DNA of 64,000 nt, from positions 1,054,001-1,118,000 of the forward strand of contig NZ_JHZY01000002.1 in assembly GCF_000687915.1 (NCBI RefSeq). The letters are read 5' to 3'. This DNA comes from Leeuwenhoekiella sp. MAR_2009_132 (GTDB taxonomy: Bacteria > Bacteroidota > Bacteroidia > Flavobacteriales > Flavobacteriaceae). The notes under the pieces are model-generated. The model was not told the DNA's origin and did not search any database. It saw nothing but the letters and a program-made list of their open reading frames with translations. Within the stretch, counting starts at the first letter, position 1; every line of letters starts with the position of its first letter. This document shows positions 1 through 9,483 of this stretch, piece by piece. The position numbers and the translations under genes were made by a program.

Positions 1-60
1 ATTAAGTTTAACGCATATACCTAACCTAGGTTAATAAACCAGGTTATTGTAAGTTATTTT

Positions 61-915
61 TTAGGAAGTAACCTTTCGGTTGAGACGGGAAATAAAGAAA
101 CTACTTATTAAAATTAAACTTCCTCCTAGGTAGGTATTCCACGTTAGTTTCTCATCTAAAACTAAAAAACTTAGAATCACAGCACTTAAAACTTCTAGAT
201 ACATTAATGAAGTTGCTGTTGTGGCGTTTAAATGTTTTAAACCAAAGAAAAACAAACTAAAAACAACGATACCAATGAGTAATGCATAAAAAACTGCAAT
301 TCCTAATTGTGCCGGTACGGGTGTTTCCATAGTAAACAAAAAGGGTAGAAATAATAAGGCTCCACCTAAATTTTGAAAGAAAAGTAATTGTTTTTTATTA
401 TAGTTTGGGGTCTGTCGTTTAAAAATACAAACAAAAAAAGCATAACCTACAGCAGACATAATAGATGCCATCATCCCTACAAAATCATTAGATTCAAAAC
501 TAAATGGCTTGTTGAGATAGGTAATAGCTATGCCCACAAAGGCGAGAACCATTAAATATATCTGAGTTCTTTTTATTGGAGATTTATAAACTAAAGTTTC
601 AATAAGCGTAACAAATAATGGGTAGACATAAAAGAGAACCACCGCATTACCAATTGAGGTATAAATAAAGGCAACTAGGTAAAAATATAGGCGTACAGCA
701 TTAATCACTGTCGCAAGAATGAGCATTTTATAATCTCCTGTAATCTTAATTTCTCTGTTGTAAATAAGAGAGGGAAGTAAAAAAAGAACGGGTACCCCAA
801 CTCTAAACCAGCCGATGGTACCCGTTGTTAAACTAGGCATTGCTTTTATAAGTATACCATTAAAACCTGCAATACAGGCCGCTATTACCACTGCGAATAT
901 TGCTTTTTTAGTCAC
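61..915 (-). CDS. EamA/DMT-family transporter
   Basis: A 284-residue inner-membrane protein built almost entirely of hydrophobic helices (about ten), arranged as two similar halves (roughly residues 5-135 and 145-280), which is the layout of EamA (drug/metabolite transporter) carriers. The family exports metabolites or amino acids; the substrate cannot be read from sequence. The start ATG opens a typical MTKKAIFAVV first helix. It lies downstream of the J-domain gene on the same strand with a 16-bp gap, so the two may be co-transcribed. Family assignment is firm, substrate unknown. Confidence 0.85.
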   Translation of the reverse strand: MTKKAIFAVVIAACIAGFNGILIKAMPSLTTGTIGWFRVGVPVLFLLPSLIYNREIKITGDYKMLILATVINAVRLYFYLVAFIYTSIGNAVVLFYVYPLFVTLIETLVYKSPIKRTQIYLMVLAFVGIAITYLNKPFSFESNDFVGMMASIMSAVGYAFFVCIFKRQTPNYNKKQLLFFQNLGGALLFLPFLFTMETPVPAQLGIAVFYALLIGIVVFSLFFFGLKHLNATTATSLMYLEVLSAVILSFLVLDEKLTWNTYLGGSLILISSFFISRLNRKVTS

Positions 916-931
916 TTATAAAATATATAGA

Positions 932-1381
932 TTATGCTTCCTGCAATTCGCGTTTAGATTTGCGATAGGTATAGCTTGTGTAAATATTACGTTTTGCAAA
1001 ACGCACTTGATTACCTGCATTGTGAAACTTTAAAAAGACATTACGCGGTACACCAAAATACTCATAGGTACTGCCATCTGTAAAGGTAATTTCAAGAAGA
1101 ACTCCCTTATGCTGATAATCAACAATACCTTCAGAATTAATTACTGCTGTATAATTTTCTAAATTGGCAGCTGTAGTTTCTGGAGCGATACTTACTAAAA
1201 AGTGATATCCATCTATAATCTCCCGACTTTTTAACTCTGCTTCTTCTTTTAGTACGTCACCATCCTGAAATTTATCTGGATGCCATTCTTTTACAAGATT
1301 CCGGTAAGCCGTTTTAAGTTGCTTAAGATCAGCATTCTTATCTGTGTTAAATAATTTTCGGTAGGCTGTAATACGTTTCAT
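932..1381 (-). CDS. J-domain protein with C-terminal KTSC domain
   Basis: A 149-residue cytoplasmic protein. Residues 1-70 form a J-domain with the diagnostic HPD tripeptide at about residues 34-36, which in DnaJ-type co-chaperones stimulates Hsp70 ATPase. The C-terminal part (about 85-145) resembles the KTSC domain (lysyl-tRNA synthetase-associated small domain), with a GSTYEYFGVP stretch and a final short basic tail. No zinc-finger or G/F region is present, so this is a class III J-protein and not DnaJ itself. The ATG at 1381 is chosen over an in-frame TTG at 1405. Its partner and role are unknown. Confidence 0.8.
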   Translation of the reverse strand: MKRITAYRKLFNTDKNADLKQLKTAYRNLVKEWHPDKFQDGDVLKEEAELKSREIIDGYHFLVSIAPETTAANLENYTAVINSEGIVDYQHKGVLLEITFTDGSTYEYFGVPRNVFLKFHNAGNQVRFAKRNIYTSYTYRKSKRELQEA

Positions 1382-1571
1382 TGCGTCATTTTTTAGAAGC
1401 CGCAAATCTAAGCTTTTTAAATCACGTAAAACATAGGTGTCATTATTATTCCCAAAGAGTTTATTTAAAACGATTAATGATGCTTATCAATTTAAGTTCA
1501 AATAGTTAACGTTGCCTAATCTATAAAGTATTTATGATTAATGAATAGCACATAATAAAAGGCTGTTGGGT

Positions 1572-2621
1572 CTAGTCTAAATCTTTCCACCACATATGAG
1601 TTTGACAGGTATTATTTAGATGCATAAGCTGTCCCAGTCTGGGTAATGTGTAGTTTAAATTATTTTCTATCGCATACCTTACAAACAAATCAGCTGGTTC
1701 TGTCCAACTGTGAAAGGCTAATTTAAATCCTGCCCAATGATAAGGCGTGGCAATTTTTACTTTTGCGTCTATTGCAGCTATAACACTTTCTCTAGGAAAC
1801 ATATGAATCTGGCTCCATTTCTCTCCGTATTGACCGCATTCAATAAATCCAAAATCAAAAGGTCCTAATTTCTCTCCTATATCTTTAAAATGAGCTCCAA
1901 ATCCCCCATCACCAGAATGAAACAGGTTTTGGGTAGCTGTCTTAAAAACCCAACCACCCCAAAGAGATTTAGCACGATCCCGTAAACCCCGTCCCGAAAA
2001 GTGTCGGCTTGGGGTAAACGTAATTTTAATACCACTAAAAATTGAAACATCCCACCAGTCAAATTCTGTGATTTTATGATTAGGAACACCCCAGGCTTCC
2101 AGGTGTCGCCCACAACCCAGGGCGACATAATAGGATTTAATCTTTGGGATAAGTTTTCTAATACTGGCTAAATCTAAATGATCATAGTGGTCGTGCGTTA
2201 ACAGCATCAGATCTATTTCGGGGAAATCATCAATTAGGTCTAGTGGATTTGCCGAAAAACGTCGTGTTTTCGCCGGAGAGATAGGTGAAGAATCCGGTCC
2301 TAGCATAGGATCTATTAAAAGTGTTTTGTTATTTATACGCATTAGATAAACCCCGTGCCCATACCAAATATATTTTATATCGTCTGAAGGTTTTAAGAAT
2401 GCATCTAAATCAAAACTTTCAATTGCTAAATCTTGATTAGGAGCAGCCTGAGGGTCTTTCTCAAAGAATAATTTATATAACAGTCCAGGCATTTCAGTAA
2501 TACCTACATCCATTGAAGTTTCTTCTAAATTTTGAAAGCTGCCATTGCGCCAATTTGGAGACTTCTCGTATCTGGCTTTTAATTCTGCAGTAATTTTACC
2601 ACCAAATTGTTTAAACATCAT
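1572..2621 (-). CDS. Metallo-beta-lactamase-fold hydrolase (COG2220-like)
   Basis: About 349 residues. A HDHYDH zinc-binding motif (about residues 143-148) follows the segment LLIDPMLGPD, and further His residues follow (SRHFSGRG, FHSGDGGFGAH), as in the UlaG/NAPE-phospholipase D-like branch of the metallo-beta-lactamase superfamily. Members hydrolyse lipid phosphodiesters or lactones; the substrate here is not predictable. A longer reading from 2663 would overlap the upstream PepSY gene by 35 bp, and its extra residues look non-conserved, so the tandem ATGs at 2621/2618 are preferred; they leave a 7-bp gap and imply co-transcription with the PepSY gene. Confidence 0.8.
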   Translation of the reverse strand: MMFKQFGGKITAELKARYEKSPNWRNGSFQNLEETSMDVGITEMPGLLYKLFFEKDPQAAPNQDLAIESFDLDAFLKPSDDIKYIWYGHGVYLMRINNKTLLIDPMLGPDSSPISPAKTRRFSANPLDLIDDFPEIDLMLLTHDHYDHLDLASIRKLIPKIKSYYVALGCGRHLEAWGVPNHKITEFDWWDVSIFSGIKITFTPSRHFSGRGLRDRAKSLWGGWVFKTATQNLFHSGDGGFGAHFKDIGEKLGPFDFGFIECGQYGEKWSQIHMFPRESVIAAIDAKVKIATPYHWAGFKLAFHSWTEPADLFVRYAIENNLNYTLPRLGQLMHLNNTCQTHMWWKDLD

Positions 2622-2628
2622 TTTAAAT

Positions 2629-3198
2629 TTAAGATCTGGATTTTCGCATACGTTTAGGACCATACCATAACCAGAAGCCGGTAATGGTAAATAAAATTAA
2701 AGAGAGACTCATAATAAGCGTATAAATAAGTTTTACATATCCGCCGGTACCTAAATAACTATCAATTATAGAGCCGTCGTGAATATTTTCTACCACATCA
2801 GATCTACGCTTTCCTATGCTTAAAACAGCTCCCGTGGCGCCATCTAATTGAATACCGTAATAGTGATTGGCAAAGATAAATTTGACAATACCTTTTTCAT
2901 TCCGCACATCTATCCTATCTAATTCTTGAGATAATTCTGGTGATATTGATTCTCTTAGTACAGTCATTGCTTTTTCTTTTAGCTCTGATAATGGTAACCA
3001 GCGACTTAAATCTGAAGTAGTGCCCGTTTGAGTTTTAGGTAGTAATACATCTCCGCTATTCTTTTTAACACCTAAAAGTAATCCTGAAACTGAAATAATA
3101 AAAAAGAATACAAACAACACCGCTCCCATTGCTCTATGTACAGCGCGAAATTGCCTGAGTATCTTAGCCTGATTCTTTCTTTTTTGTTGTGAAGGCAT
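2629..3198 (-). CDS. PepSY-associated transmembrane protein
   Basis: A 189-residue membrane protein with a basic N-terminus, one helix near residues 24-46 (AVLFVFFFIISVSGLLLG), a periplasmic middle region with a PepSY-like fold, and a second helix near residues 155-180 ending GFWLWYGPKR. This small two-helix form of the PepSY_TM family is common in Bacteroidota next to iron or heme uptake genes, but no such genes are adjacent here. It is first in a two-gene unit with the metallo-hydrolase downstream. The family call is solid; the function is open. Confidence 0.8.
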   Translation of the reverse strand: MPSQQKRKNQAKILRQFRAVHRAMGAVLFVFFFIISVSGLLLGVKKNSGDVLLPKTQTGTTSDLSRWLPLSELKEKAMTVLRESISPELSQELDRIDVRNEKGIVKFIFANHYYGIQLDGATGAVLSIGKRRSDVVENIHDGSIIDSYLGTGGYVKLIYTLIMSLSLILFTITGFWLWYGPKRMRKSRS

Positions 3199-3343
3199 AC
3201 TTAAAAAAACACTTTTTATAATTTAGAAAAATCAAAAATAAATCATTGGTACAAGCCAGATTCCTAGTTCGTGTTAAACATCTGTACTATTCTGATTAAT
3301 CTTAATTAGATTACTTTCGTAAAGCGAAAAAACACGTATTACA

Positions 3344-3922
3344 TTGACAGATCATTCTCATTACTTACTTTTTAAACCTTACGGATATATTAGCCAAATA
3401 AGCAGTAATGATGAGCGTCAGGCTCGCAAAAAAAAATTTCTCGCAGAACTATATCATTGGCCTGATGGTATTATGCCCATTGGCCGTCTAGACGAGAAAT
3501 CTGAAGGTTTATTGTTGATGACTACAGACGGTAAACTAAGTGATTACATAAACCGAAGCGGCATTGAAAAGGAATATTATGCGCTTGTAGATGGTGATCC
3601 TAGCGAAGAAACACTTGATTTATTACGCAGGGGCATTGAAATAGGTTTTGACGGAAAAAAATATACGACAAAACCGGCGGCTGTTAGGCGTCTTCAGGAA
3701 AAACCAAATTTTCCGGAACGCACAAAGAAAATACGCGATGCGCGCCACGGCCCTACAACCTGGTTAAGTATCACCATAAAAGAAGGAAAATTTAGACAGG
3801 TGCGTAAAATGACATCGGCTATAGATTGTCCTACATTACGCCTGGTACGCGTGCGCGTAGGTGATTTAAAATTAGAGAATATGAAGCCCGGTGTAGTTTT
3901 GATTTGGGATGGGGAAATATAG
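3344..3922 (+). CDS. rluE: rRNA large-subunit pseudouridine synthase (RsuA/RluE family)
   Basis: A 192-residue cytoplasmic enzyme that isomerises a specific uridine of 23S rRNA. The catalytic aspartate lies in GRLDEKSEGLLLMT (about residue 47), and later motifs IEKEYYALVDG and EGKFRQVRKM are typical of the RsuA/RluB/RluE/RluF group. There is no N-terminal S4 domain and the protein starts directly with YLLFKPYGYI, which fits RluE. The start codon is TTG at 3344. The exact target uridine is inferred only from similarity to RluE. It stands alone on the plus strand, divergent from the PepSY gene. Confidence 0.8.
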   Translation: MTDHSHYLLFKPYGYISQISSNDERQARKKKFLAELYHWPDGIMPIGRLDEKSEGLLLMTTDGKLSDYINRSGIEKEYYALVDGDPSEETLDLLRRGIEIGFDGKKYTTKPAAVRRLQEKPNFPERTKKIRDARHGPTTWLSITIKEGKFRQVRKMTSAIDCPTLRLVRVRVGDLKLENMKPGVVLIWDGEI

Positions 3923-4020
3923 TTAAATGTAATACTATTATTTCTCTCAAATTAAGTACTAAAATATTTTAGGTATATTAAAAAACTTATTAACTATACA
4001 GATGAAACTATTAAGGTAGA

Positions 4021-4046
4021 GACTATTCATTTAGTGATGAATAGTC
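4021..4046. terminator. Possible bidirectional terminator hairpin
   Basis: A perfect 10-bp inverted repeat (GACTATTCAT/ATGAATAGTC, 6-nt loop) lies between the convergent ends of the pseudouridine synthase and the GIY-YIG gene. It is AT-rich with only a short T-run, so termination activity is uncertain. Confidence 0.4.
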
Positions 4047-4077
4047 AGCGTTTTAATTACAAAATTCAAAGCTGAAA

Positions 4078-4956
4078 TTAAATGTTTATTTTTTCTTGAA
4101 TATCTTTAAATGACTCGCCAGTATTAGTTATCCATTCTGTCAAGCCGTTTGAATTTCTACCTAAAATCATATTGGATGCAGCGCTAGGACTATTAAAGAC
4201 TGTGTCTTCTGTAAAGATTAGTTTATCTTCATAGTTGATTAATACATTAGTTTCCAAAAGTCTCTTCCTCATATTTCTATATGTTTCAGTACAAGATGGT
4301 GAAAGTTCTTTTTTGGCCACACTTCCCTTCTCTACTATAAACCCTTGATCCGTTTCTTTCATAATTGCAGAGTAGCTACTAGATTTAATTTTATAACTCT
4401 CGTGAACTTCAGGTTTATTATATTGTTCGAGAACAGTATTTGACTTTACAGTTGATGATATTAAAAATTTAAAACCCATTACTGGGAGTATTAGTTTCAT
4501 TTGTTCTAAAAAATATTCCATATCAGAAATATCGGCCTCGTGAAGTGTAGGTATGCTAGGCGAATTTCCATTATCTATTTGAGCAGTTTTTGCATCAATA
4601 GCTAATTGAACTAGTCTTGATTCTAAGTATCTAATTTGTGTTTTGGTTAAAAGTTCATCTTTACTTATAAAAAATATTAGTTCTTTAAAATCCTTAGTAC
4701 CGTCACCTAGGTGCTGTTTCAATCTTGATTTTACATTTTCAGCTTCACCTATATAAATTTTTTCATCAAATGCCTCGTCGGTAGGATCACCTTTAAGACA
4801 ATAAATTCCAGGATTATTGAACTCATCACGATTAATTATTTTATTTATTGATGCTCGCGAACAATAAATTGCTTTTCCAACCCAATTACCTATTTCAGCT
4901 AGCCGTGGTCCATATGCTGTTCCATCAATCATAAAAACAGTTAGTTTTTTTCCCAT
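4078..4956 (-). CDS. GIY-YIG nuclease-domain protein with DUF4357
   Basis: 292 residues. An N-terminal GIY-YIG module is visible as NPGIYCLKGD followed by KIYIGEAENVKSRLKQH (about residues 48-85), with a catalytic-type Arg downstream and a Glu in the region LESRLVQLA. The C-terminus (about 195-290) matches DUF4357, including SSYSAIMK and SPSAASNMILGR. This two-domain protein is widespread in bacteria, sometimes near restriction or defence genes, and its role is not established. It begins 2 bp after the stop codon of the GMC oxidoreductase, so it is likely translated from the same mRNA although no functional link is apparent. Confidence 0.8.
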   Translation of the reverse strand: MGKKLTVFMIDGTAYGPRLAEIGNWVGKAIYCSRASINKIINRDEFNNPGIYCLKGDPTDEAFDEKIYIGEAENVKSRLKQHLGDGTKDFKELIFFISKDELLTKTQIRYLESRLVQLAIDAKTAQIDNGNSPSIPTLHEADISDMEYFLEQMKLILPVMGFKFLISSTVKSNTVLEQYNKPEVHESYKIKSSSYSAIMKETDQGFIVEKGSVAKKELSPSCTETYRNMRKRLLETNVLINYEDKLIFTEDTVFNSPSAASNMILGRNSNGLTEWITNTGESFKDIQEKINI

Positions 4957-4958
4957 AT

Positions 4959-6668
4959 TTACAATTTCCCTGCTTCTATTTGTTTATGTGCATAATCAAC
5001 TGCTCGCGCCGTTAATGCCATATAGGTAATACTAGGATTTTGGGTTCCGCTGCTGGTCATGCACGCACCATCGGTTACAAATACGTTAGGCACAGCGTGA
5101 ATTTGATTCCATTTGTTAAGTACACTGGTCTTAGGATCATTACCCATACGAGCCGTTCCCATCTCGTGAATGCAAGCTCCGGGAGCCGTTACATTATTGT
5201 AATAGCTAATATCTTTACAACCTGCCGCTTCAAGCATTTCTACAGCGCATTTAACGCCATCCTCTCGCAATTTCATTTCATTGTCACGCAATTTTGCATC
5301 AAAAGTTATTATCGGGAGGCCGTGTTGATCTTTTTTATCGTGATTTAAAAACATACGATTCTCGTGGTAGGGTAGCATCTCGGCAAAACAAGCTACATTT
5401 ATCTTATAAGGCCCCGGTTTAAAGATTTCAGCTTTTAGCGCTTCTCCTATTTGTTCTGGTGCAATATCAGTTTGTCTGGCAACCTGACCCTGATACCCAA
5501 ACCCTCGTAAATATTCTTTTTGTTCTGTTTCTTTATCAATATTTCTAAATCGCGGAATATAGAATCCGTTAGGTTTACGGCCTTGATAATACGTATCTTC
5601 AAAACCTTCAAAGGTAGCGCTGGCTCCCATACCGTAATGATGATCCATAAGATTATGACCCAATTCACCACTATCATTGCCTAAACCGTTAGGAAAACGC
5701 TCAGAACGGCTGTTTAACAATAAAGCCGTGGTACCTATAGTGCTCGCGTTACAAAATATAATTTTTGCGTTGTATATAAATTCTTCTCCTGTATTTGCAT
5801 CAAATACACGTACGCCGGTTGCACGCTCTGTATTGGGGTCATAAATTACTTCTGCTGCAATACTATCTGGACGTATGGTAAGATTTCCGGTCTCTTTAGC
5901 TACGGGTAATGTAGCTGACTGACTACTAAAATAAGCTCCAAACGGACAACCTCGCCAGCAACGATTGCGCGTTTGACATTGTCCTCGTGTTCCTAAATGT
6001 ATTTCGGGATTGTATTCAGATAAATTAGCAACACGCCCCGGAGTAATAATACGCTCAGGATATTTTTCTTTTACCTTTTCTCTAAATGATTGCTCTGCAC
6101 AGTTTAACTCAAAAGGCTTTAAAAATACACCGTCAGGAACCTGCTTTAAGCCTTCGGCCTGCCCGCTTACTCCTACAAATGTTTCTACTTGAGTATACCA
6201 GGGTTCAATATCTGCATAGCGTATAGGCCAGTCTACCCCAATGCCTTCTTTAGCATTTGCTTCAAAATCTATATCACTCCAGCGGTAGCAATGACGCCCC
6301 CACATAAGTGAACGACCACCTAAATGATGACCGCGAATCCAGTCAAAACGCTCTATCTCATCATAAGGATAATCGCTGTCTTTATTTATAAATGGTTTAT
6401 TGTCTTGATTTACCCACCAGTTTAAGCGGTTTTGTTTAGTATAATGATCGTTAATCTCCTCTACCGGTACGCGCCCGTTATAAGGTAATTCCCAATTATC
6501 TTTATGTGCAGTATCATAATCTGTTATGTGTTCTATATTGCGACCACGCTCCAGAACTAGTGTTTTGTAACCTTTTTTACACAACTCCATTGCTGCATAA
6601 CCGCCGCTGATACCAGATCCTACAACGATTGCATCATAAGTTGTAGGTACGTCTTTTTGAGTACTCAT
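4959..6668 (-). CDS. GMC-family oxidoreductase (FAD-dependent)
   Basis: 569 residues. An N-terminal Rossmann FAD motif (VVGSGISGGYAAMELCKKG, about residues 15-33) and the C-terminal GMC signature with a conserved His (GACIHEMGTARMG) and NPSITYMALTAR identify a glucose-methanol-choline oxidoreductase. With the small subunit encoded immediately upstream (4-bp overlap, ATGA), it resembles the two-subunit gluconate 2-dehydrogenase/sugar-alcohol dehydrogenase type that passes electrons to the respiratory chain, though no cytochrome subunit is seen. It has no signal peptide of its own and may be co-exported with the partner. The true substrate is unknown. Confidence 0.88.
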   Translation of the reverse strand: MSTQKDVPTTYDAIVVGSGISGGYAAMELCKKGYKTLVLERGRNIEHITDYDTAHKDNWELPYNGRVPVEEINDHYTKQNRLNWWVNQDNKPFINKDSDYPYDEIERFDWIRGHHLGGRSLMWGRHCYRWSDIDFEANAKEGIGVDWPIRYADIEPWYTQVETFVGVSGQAEGLKQVPDGVFLKPFELNCAEQSFREKVKEKYPERIITPGRVANLSEYNPEIHLGTRGQCQTRNRCWRGCPFGAYFSSQSATLPVAKETGNLTIRPDSIAAEVIYDPNTERATGVRVFDANTGEEFIYNAKIIFCNASTIGTTALLLNSRSERFPNGLGNDSGELGHNLMDHHYGMGASATFEGFEDTYYQGRKPNGFYIPRFRNIDKETEQKEYLRGFGYQGQVARQTDIAPEQIGEALKAEIFKPGPYKINVACFAEMLPYHENRMFLNHDKKDQHGLPIITFDAKLRDNEMKLREDGVKCAVEMLEAAGCKDISYYNNVTAPGACIHEMGTARMGNDPKTSVLNKWNQIHAVPNVFVTDGACMTSSGTQNPSITYMALTARAVDYAHKQIEAGKL

Positions 6669-7237
6669 ATTGCCCAGGCTTTTCCGTTAAGTTCTTCTAA
6701 GGATACACACGGCAAATAAGGACCGGGAACCGGAAGATAATTTAAATTATTTTTAGCTACTTTTTCTGTATTTAAATAGTAGTTAATTGATTGATTTTTA
6801 ATATTATAAAACGACTCACGCGCAGTTTTAGTTGAAGTGTTTTTTTCTGAAAGTAAAGCGGTAACAATTAACTTTTGATCCTCAGGTTTTAAATCAATAA
6901 AATTTGAATCCTTTGCTGAATTTAAATAGGATTTTAAATCTGAAAATTGTGAATTAAATACATCTTGTTGCTTAGAATCATAAACTCCTGCAATCATATG
7001 GTCTATCATAGTATCTACCCCTACTGTAGATGCAGCCGGACTATCTTCACTTTCGGGAATAATAATATCTACCAGAACAGATACGATTGCAAAATCTTCT
7101 TCAGAGAAAAATTCAAGATTTGCATATTTTGGCTTTGTTTCTGTCTTACAACCTACTAGAAGATTGCTCACTAAAGGTGTAACAAAAAAGGCTCCTGTGC
7201 CCAAAGCCATTAATTTAATTGTATTCCTACGTTTCAT
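6665..7237 (-). CDS. Gluconate 2-dehydrogenase subunit 3 family protein
   Basis: 190 residues. The N-terminus MKRRNTIKLMALGTGAFF has a twin-arginine-like RR, a hydrophobic core, and then a cysteine after LLVG (about residue 30), so it could be a Tat substrate or a lipoprotein. The remainder (EEDFAIVSVLVDIIIPESEDSPAA) is characteristic of the small subunit family that pairs with GMC dehydrogenases. The stop overlaps the start of the GMC gene by 4 bp, which suggests translational coupling and a stoichiometric complex. First gene of the three-gene unit 7237-4078. Confidence 0.85.
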   Translation of the reverse strand: MKRRNTIKLMALGTGAFFVTPLVSNLLVGCKTETKPKYANLEFFSEEDFAIVSVLVDIIIPESEDSPAASTVGVDTMIDHMIAGVYDSKQQDVFNSQFSDLKSYLNSAKDSNFIDLKPEDQKLIVTALLSEKNTSTKTARESFYNIKNQSINYYLNTEKVAKNNLNYLPVPGPYLPCVSLEELNGKAWAI

Positions 7238-7316
7238 AATTTACTTAAGATTCTAAACAGATTAAAAAGTACAAATATTAATTGGAAACCAATGAATAGG
7301 TGAAAATTAAAAATGG

Positions 7317-8576
7317 TTAATCTACTAAACCACCTTCTAGAACTTTAATTGCTCCTAATGCTGCTCGTTCTCCACTTATCATGGCTGCATTAAGCGAACC
7401 ATTAAGCTGCTGATCTCCGGCTAAAAATATATTACTACTTAATCTGGTTTCAGTAGTTGCCATACTATAGCGCAAGTTAGATAGTTTAGGTAAGGCCTTA
7501 GTAATGCGGTAACGTTTTAAAAATCTACAATTCTCTATTTTGGCTTGTTGACTAAGCTCTTTTTTTATAGCATTTACGAGCTCTTGTTCAGAAAATTGAT
7601 GCTCTTTAACCACCGACACCGAAAGTAAAGTCTTTGTCCCTTTAGATTGTGTTGCTATTGCTGTAGGATAGAAAATATTATTAATCAAACTATTTTCTTC
7701 TTGAAATAAACCAATTATAGGTTTTTCTAAAACCATTGTATCTACTTCAAAATATAAATTATCTACGCCTTTCCATTCAATTTGTTGGTTACTCAAATTG
7801 GCAATGAGAGGGCTTGCCTCGGTCGCAATAATAGTGCTGTCTGAATTAAGTAGACTACCATCTTCAAGAATTATAGACTCATTAGTTATCTGTTTAACTT
7901 TTGTATTAAATTTAAACGTTGTGTTCTTTAAGTTCGATTTTAATTGCTCTGAAATCGCTCCTATGCCCGCCTTAGGAATCACAGCAAGACCTTCACCAAA
8001 CATTTTATATACAAACTCAAACATACGGCTTGAGGTCTGTAAATTTACTTCTAGAAAAATACCGCTAAAAAAAGGCTTGAAGAATGTATTAATTATGCGA
8101 TTTGAAAAACCAAAATTTTGTAAATATTCTAAAGTGGTTTGCTCATTTGTACTAAATATTTCTTCCAGACTTTTAGCTGCAAGGTCATAATTGAGTTTTA
8201 ATATTTTTATTTTATCTCGTATACTCCCTGCTGAAGCTAAAACTGTAGGTATTGCAAGACTTAATGCTCGTAAAGGATCGCCTAAGGTTTGTGAAGTACC
8301 ATTTTTAAAAATTACTGCACCCGGCAATAATTTTTGTAAATCAAGTTTCTCATAATCTAAATATTCTTTGGCTTTAGGATATGCTTCTAGCATAACTTGA
8401 AAACCGTGATCTAATTGGTATCCTTCAATAATATCTGTCTTAACCCGCCCACCTACACGGTCTGTAGCTTCTAAAATTATAGGTAAATAACCGTGATTTT
8501 CTAGAATTTGAGCAGCAATTAAACCACTTATTCCTGCACCTACTATATAAATATTAATTTGATTTTTACTTTTCAT
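7317..8576 (-). CDS. NAD(P)/FAD-dependent amine-oxidase-like oxidoreductase
   Basis: About 419 residues. The FAD dinucleotide motif IYIVGAGISGLIAAQIL opens the protein, followed by DRVGGRVKT (the amine-oxidase GG motif) and a C-terminal FAD motif IFLAGDQQLNGSLNAAMISG. The family includes protoporphyrinogen oxidase and phytoene-desaturase-like enzymes; nothing nearby specifies the substrate. The ATG at 8576 is preferred over an upstream TTG at 8612 because the conserved domain begins a few residues after it. Monocistronic on the minus strand, 79 bp from the GMC operon. Confidence 0.8.
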   Translation of the reverse strand: MKSKNQINIYIVGAGISGLIAAQILENHGYLPIILEATDRVGGRVKTDIIEGYQLDHGFQVMLEAYPKAKEYLDYEKLDLQKLLPGAVIFKNGTSQTLGDPLRALSLAIPTVLASAGSIRDKIKILKLNYDLAAKSLEEIFSTNEQTTLEYLQNFGFSNRIINTFFKPFFSGIFLEVNLQTSSRMFEFVYKMFGEGLAVIPKAGIGAISEQLKSNLKNTTFKFNTKVKQITNESIILEDGSLLNSDSTIIATEASPLIANLSNQQIEWKGVDNLYFEVDTMVLEKPIIGLFQEENSLINNIFYPTAIATQSKGTKTLLSVSVVKEHQFSEQELVNAIKKELSQQAKIENCRFLKRYRITKALPKLSNLRYSMATTETRLSSNIFLAGDQQLNGSLNAAMISGERAALGAIKVLEGGLVD

Positions 8577-8777
8577 AAAATGTGTGAGCTCTTTTTTTCT
8601 TGGGGTAAGCAACTAATAATTAAAGACCAATTTAACAATCAAAATCCGATTTTGATATCAAAAATGTATAGAAATAAATATTCATTCATTTTATTTGAAA
8701 GTCTTTTAACTAAAGATTAATCCTAACTTATTGACCATTAGAAAACATATCAATAATTTCATCAAAAATTATAACTT

Positions 8778-9125
8778 ATGGATTTACTTGCTACTATTGC
8801 ACAAATTGTTATCGCCGTTTCAATTGTTATCGTTTGGGTTTTTAGATGGGATAATATAGTAAAAGAGTTTAAGCAATATGGTTTATCAGACCTCACTCGT
8901 AATTGTGTAGGAGCATCTAAAATCGCATTATCTACTTTATTAATTGCGGGCATTTGGTATGAAGATTTAGCCGGAGTTCCTGCTTTGTTAATGGCCCTTT
9001 TAATGGTATGTGCTCAATTTGCGCATATTAAAGTGAAAAATCCTTTTCATAAATACATACCATCTCTTTTTCTTCTAATTCTAAGTCTATTTGTAGCTGC
9101 AGTACACTTAAACGTAATTAACTAG
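8778..9125 (+). CDS. DoxX-like integral membrane protein
   Basis: 115 residues with four hydrophobic helices. The region SDLTRNCVGASKIALSTLLIAG and the overall size resemble the DoxX/DoxD-like family of small inner-membrane proteins. Function unknown. Its TAG stop overlaps by one base the GTG start of the next gene (TAGTG), a signature of translational coupling, so the two similar proteins are probably made together and may form a hetero-oligomer. Confidence 0.7.
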   Translation: MDLLATIAQIVIAVSIVIVWVFRWDNIVKEFKQYGLSDLTRNCVGASKIALSTLLIAGIWYEDLAGVPALLMALLMVCAQFAHIKVKNPFHKYIPSLFLLILSLFVAAVHLNVIN

Positions 9126-9469
9126 TGATCGTATATCAAGGTTTAGCATTAATTTCCGGTTTTAGTTTTTTAATTTATGGTATAAGCTGTTTGAGCACAG
9201 AGCAAATGAAAAATGAATTCATTCGCTTTAAACTTGCGAAATGGCGTACGCTCGTAGGTTTATTGCAAATTTTAGGAGGTCTGGGTCTTATTATCGGGGT
9301 TTTCATAAGCAATACACTCGTAGTGATTAGTGCCGGCGGGCTTGCTCTACTAATGCTTATGGGTTTTGTAACTCGCCTGTATATTAAAGATAGCGTGATT
9401 GCTTCATCCCCAGCTTTTATTTTTATGATTATCAATAGCCTGTTAGTTTTTGCATTTTCAACAACCTAA
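9125..9469 (+). CDS. Second DoxX-like membrane protein
   Basis: 114 residues, four predicted membrane helices, GTG start at 9125 coupled to the preceding gene. The motif LVGLLQILGGLGLIIGVF is typical of DoxX-like proteins, and the protein looks like a distant paralogue of its neighbour. No catalytic residues are evident. Likely part of a three-gene plus-strand unit with the DUF2237 gene 14 bp downstream. Confidence 0.65.
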   Translation: MIVYQGLALISGFSFLIYGISCLSTEQMKNEFIRFKLAKWRTLVGLLQILGGLGLIIGVFISNTLVVISAGGLALLMLMGFVTRLYIKDSVIASSPAFIFMIINSLLVFAFSTT

Positions 9470-9483
9470 AAGAATTTAAGTTA

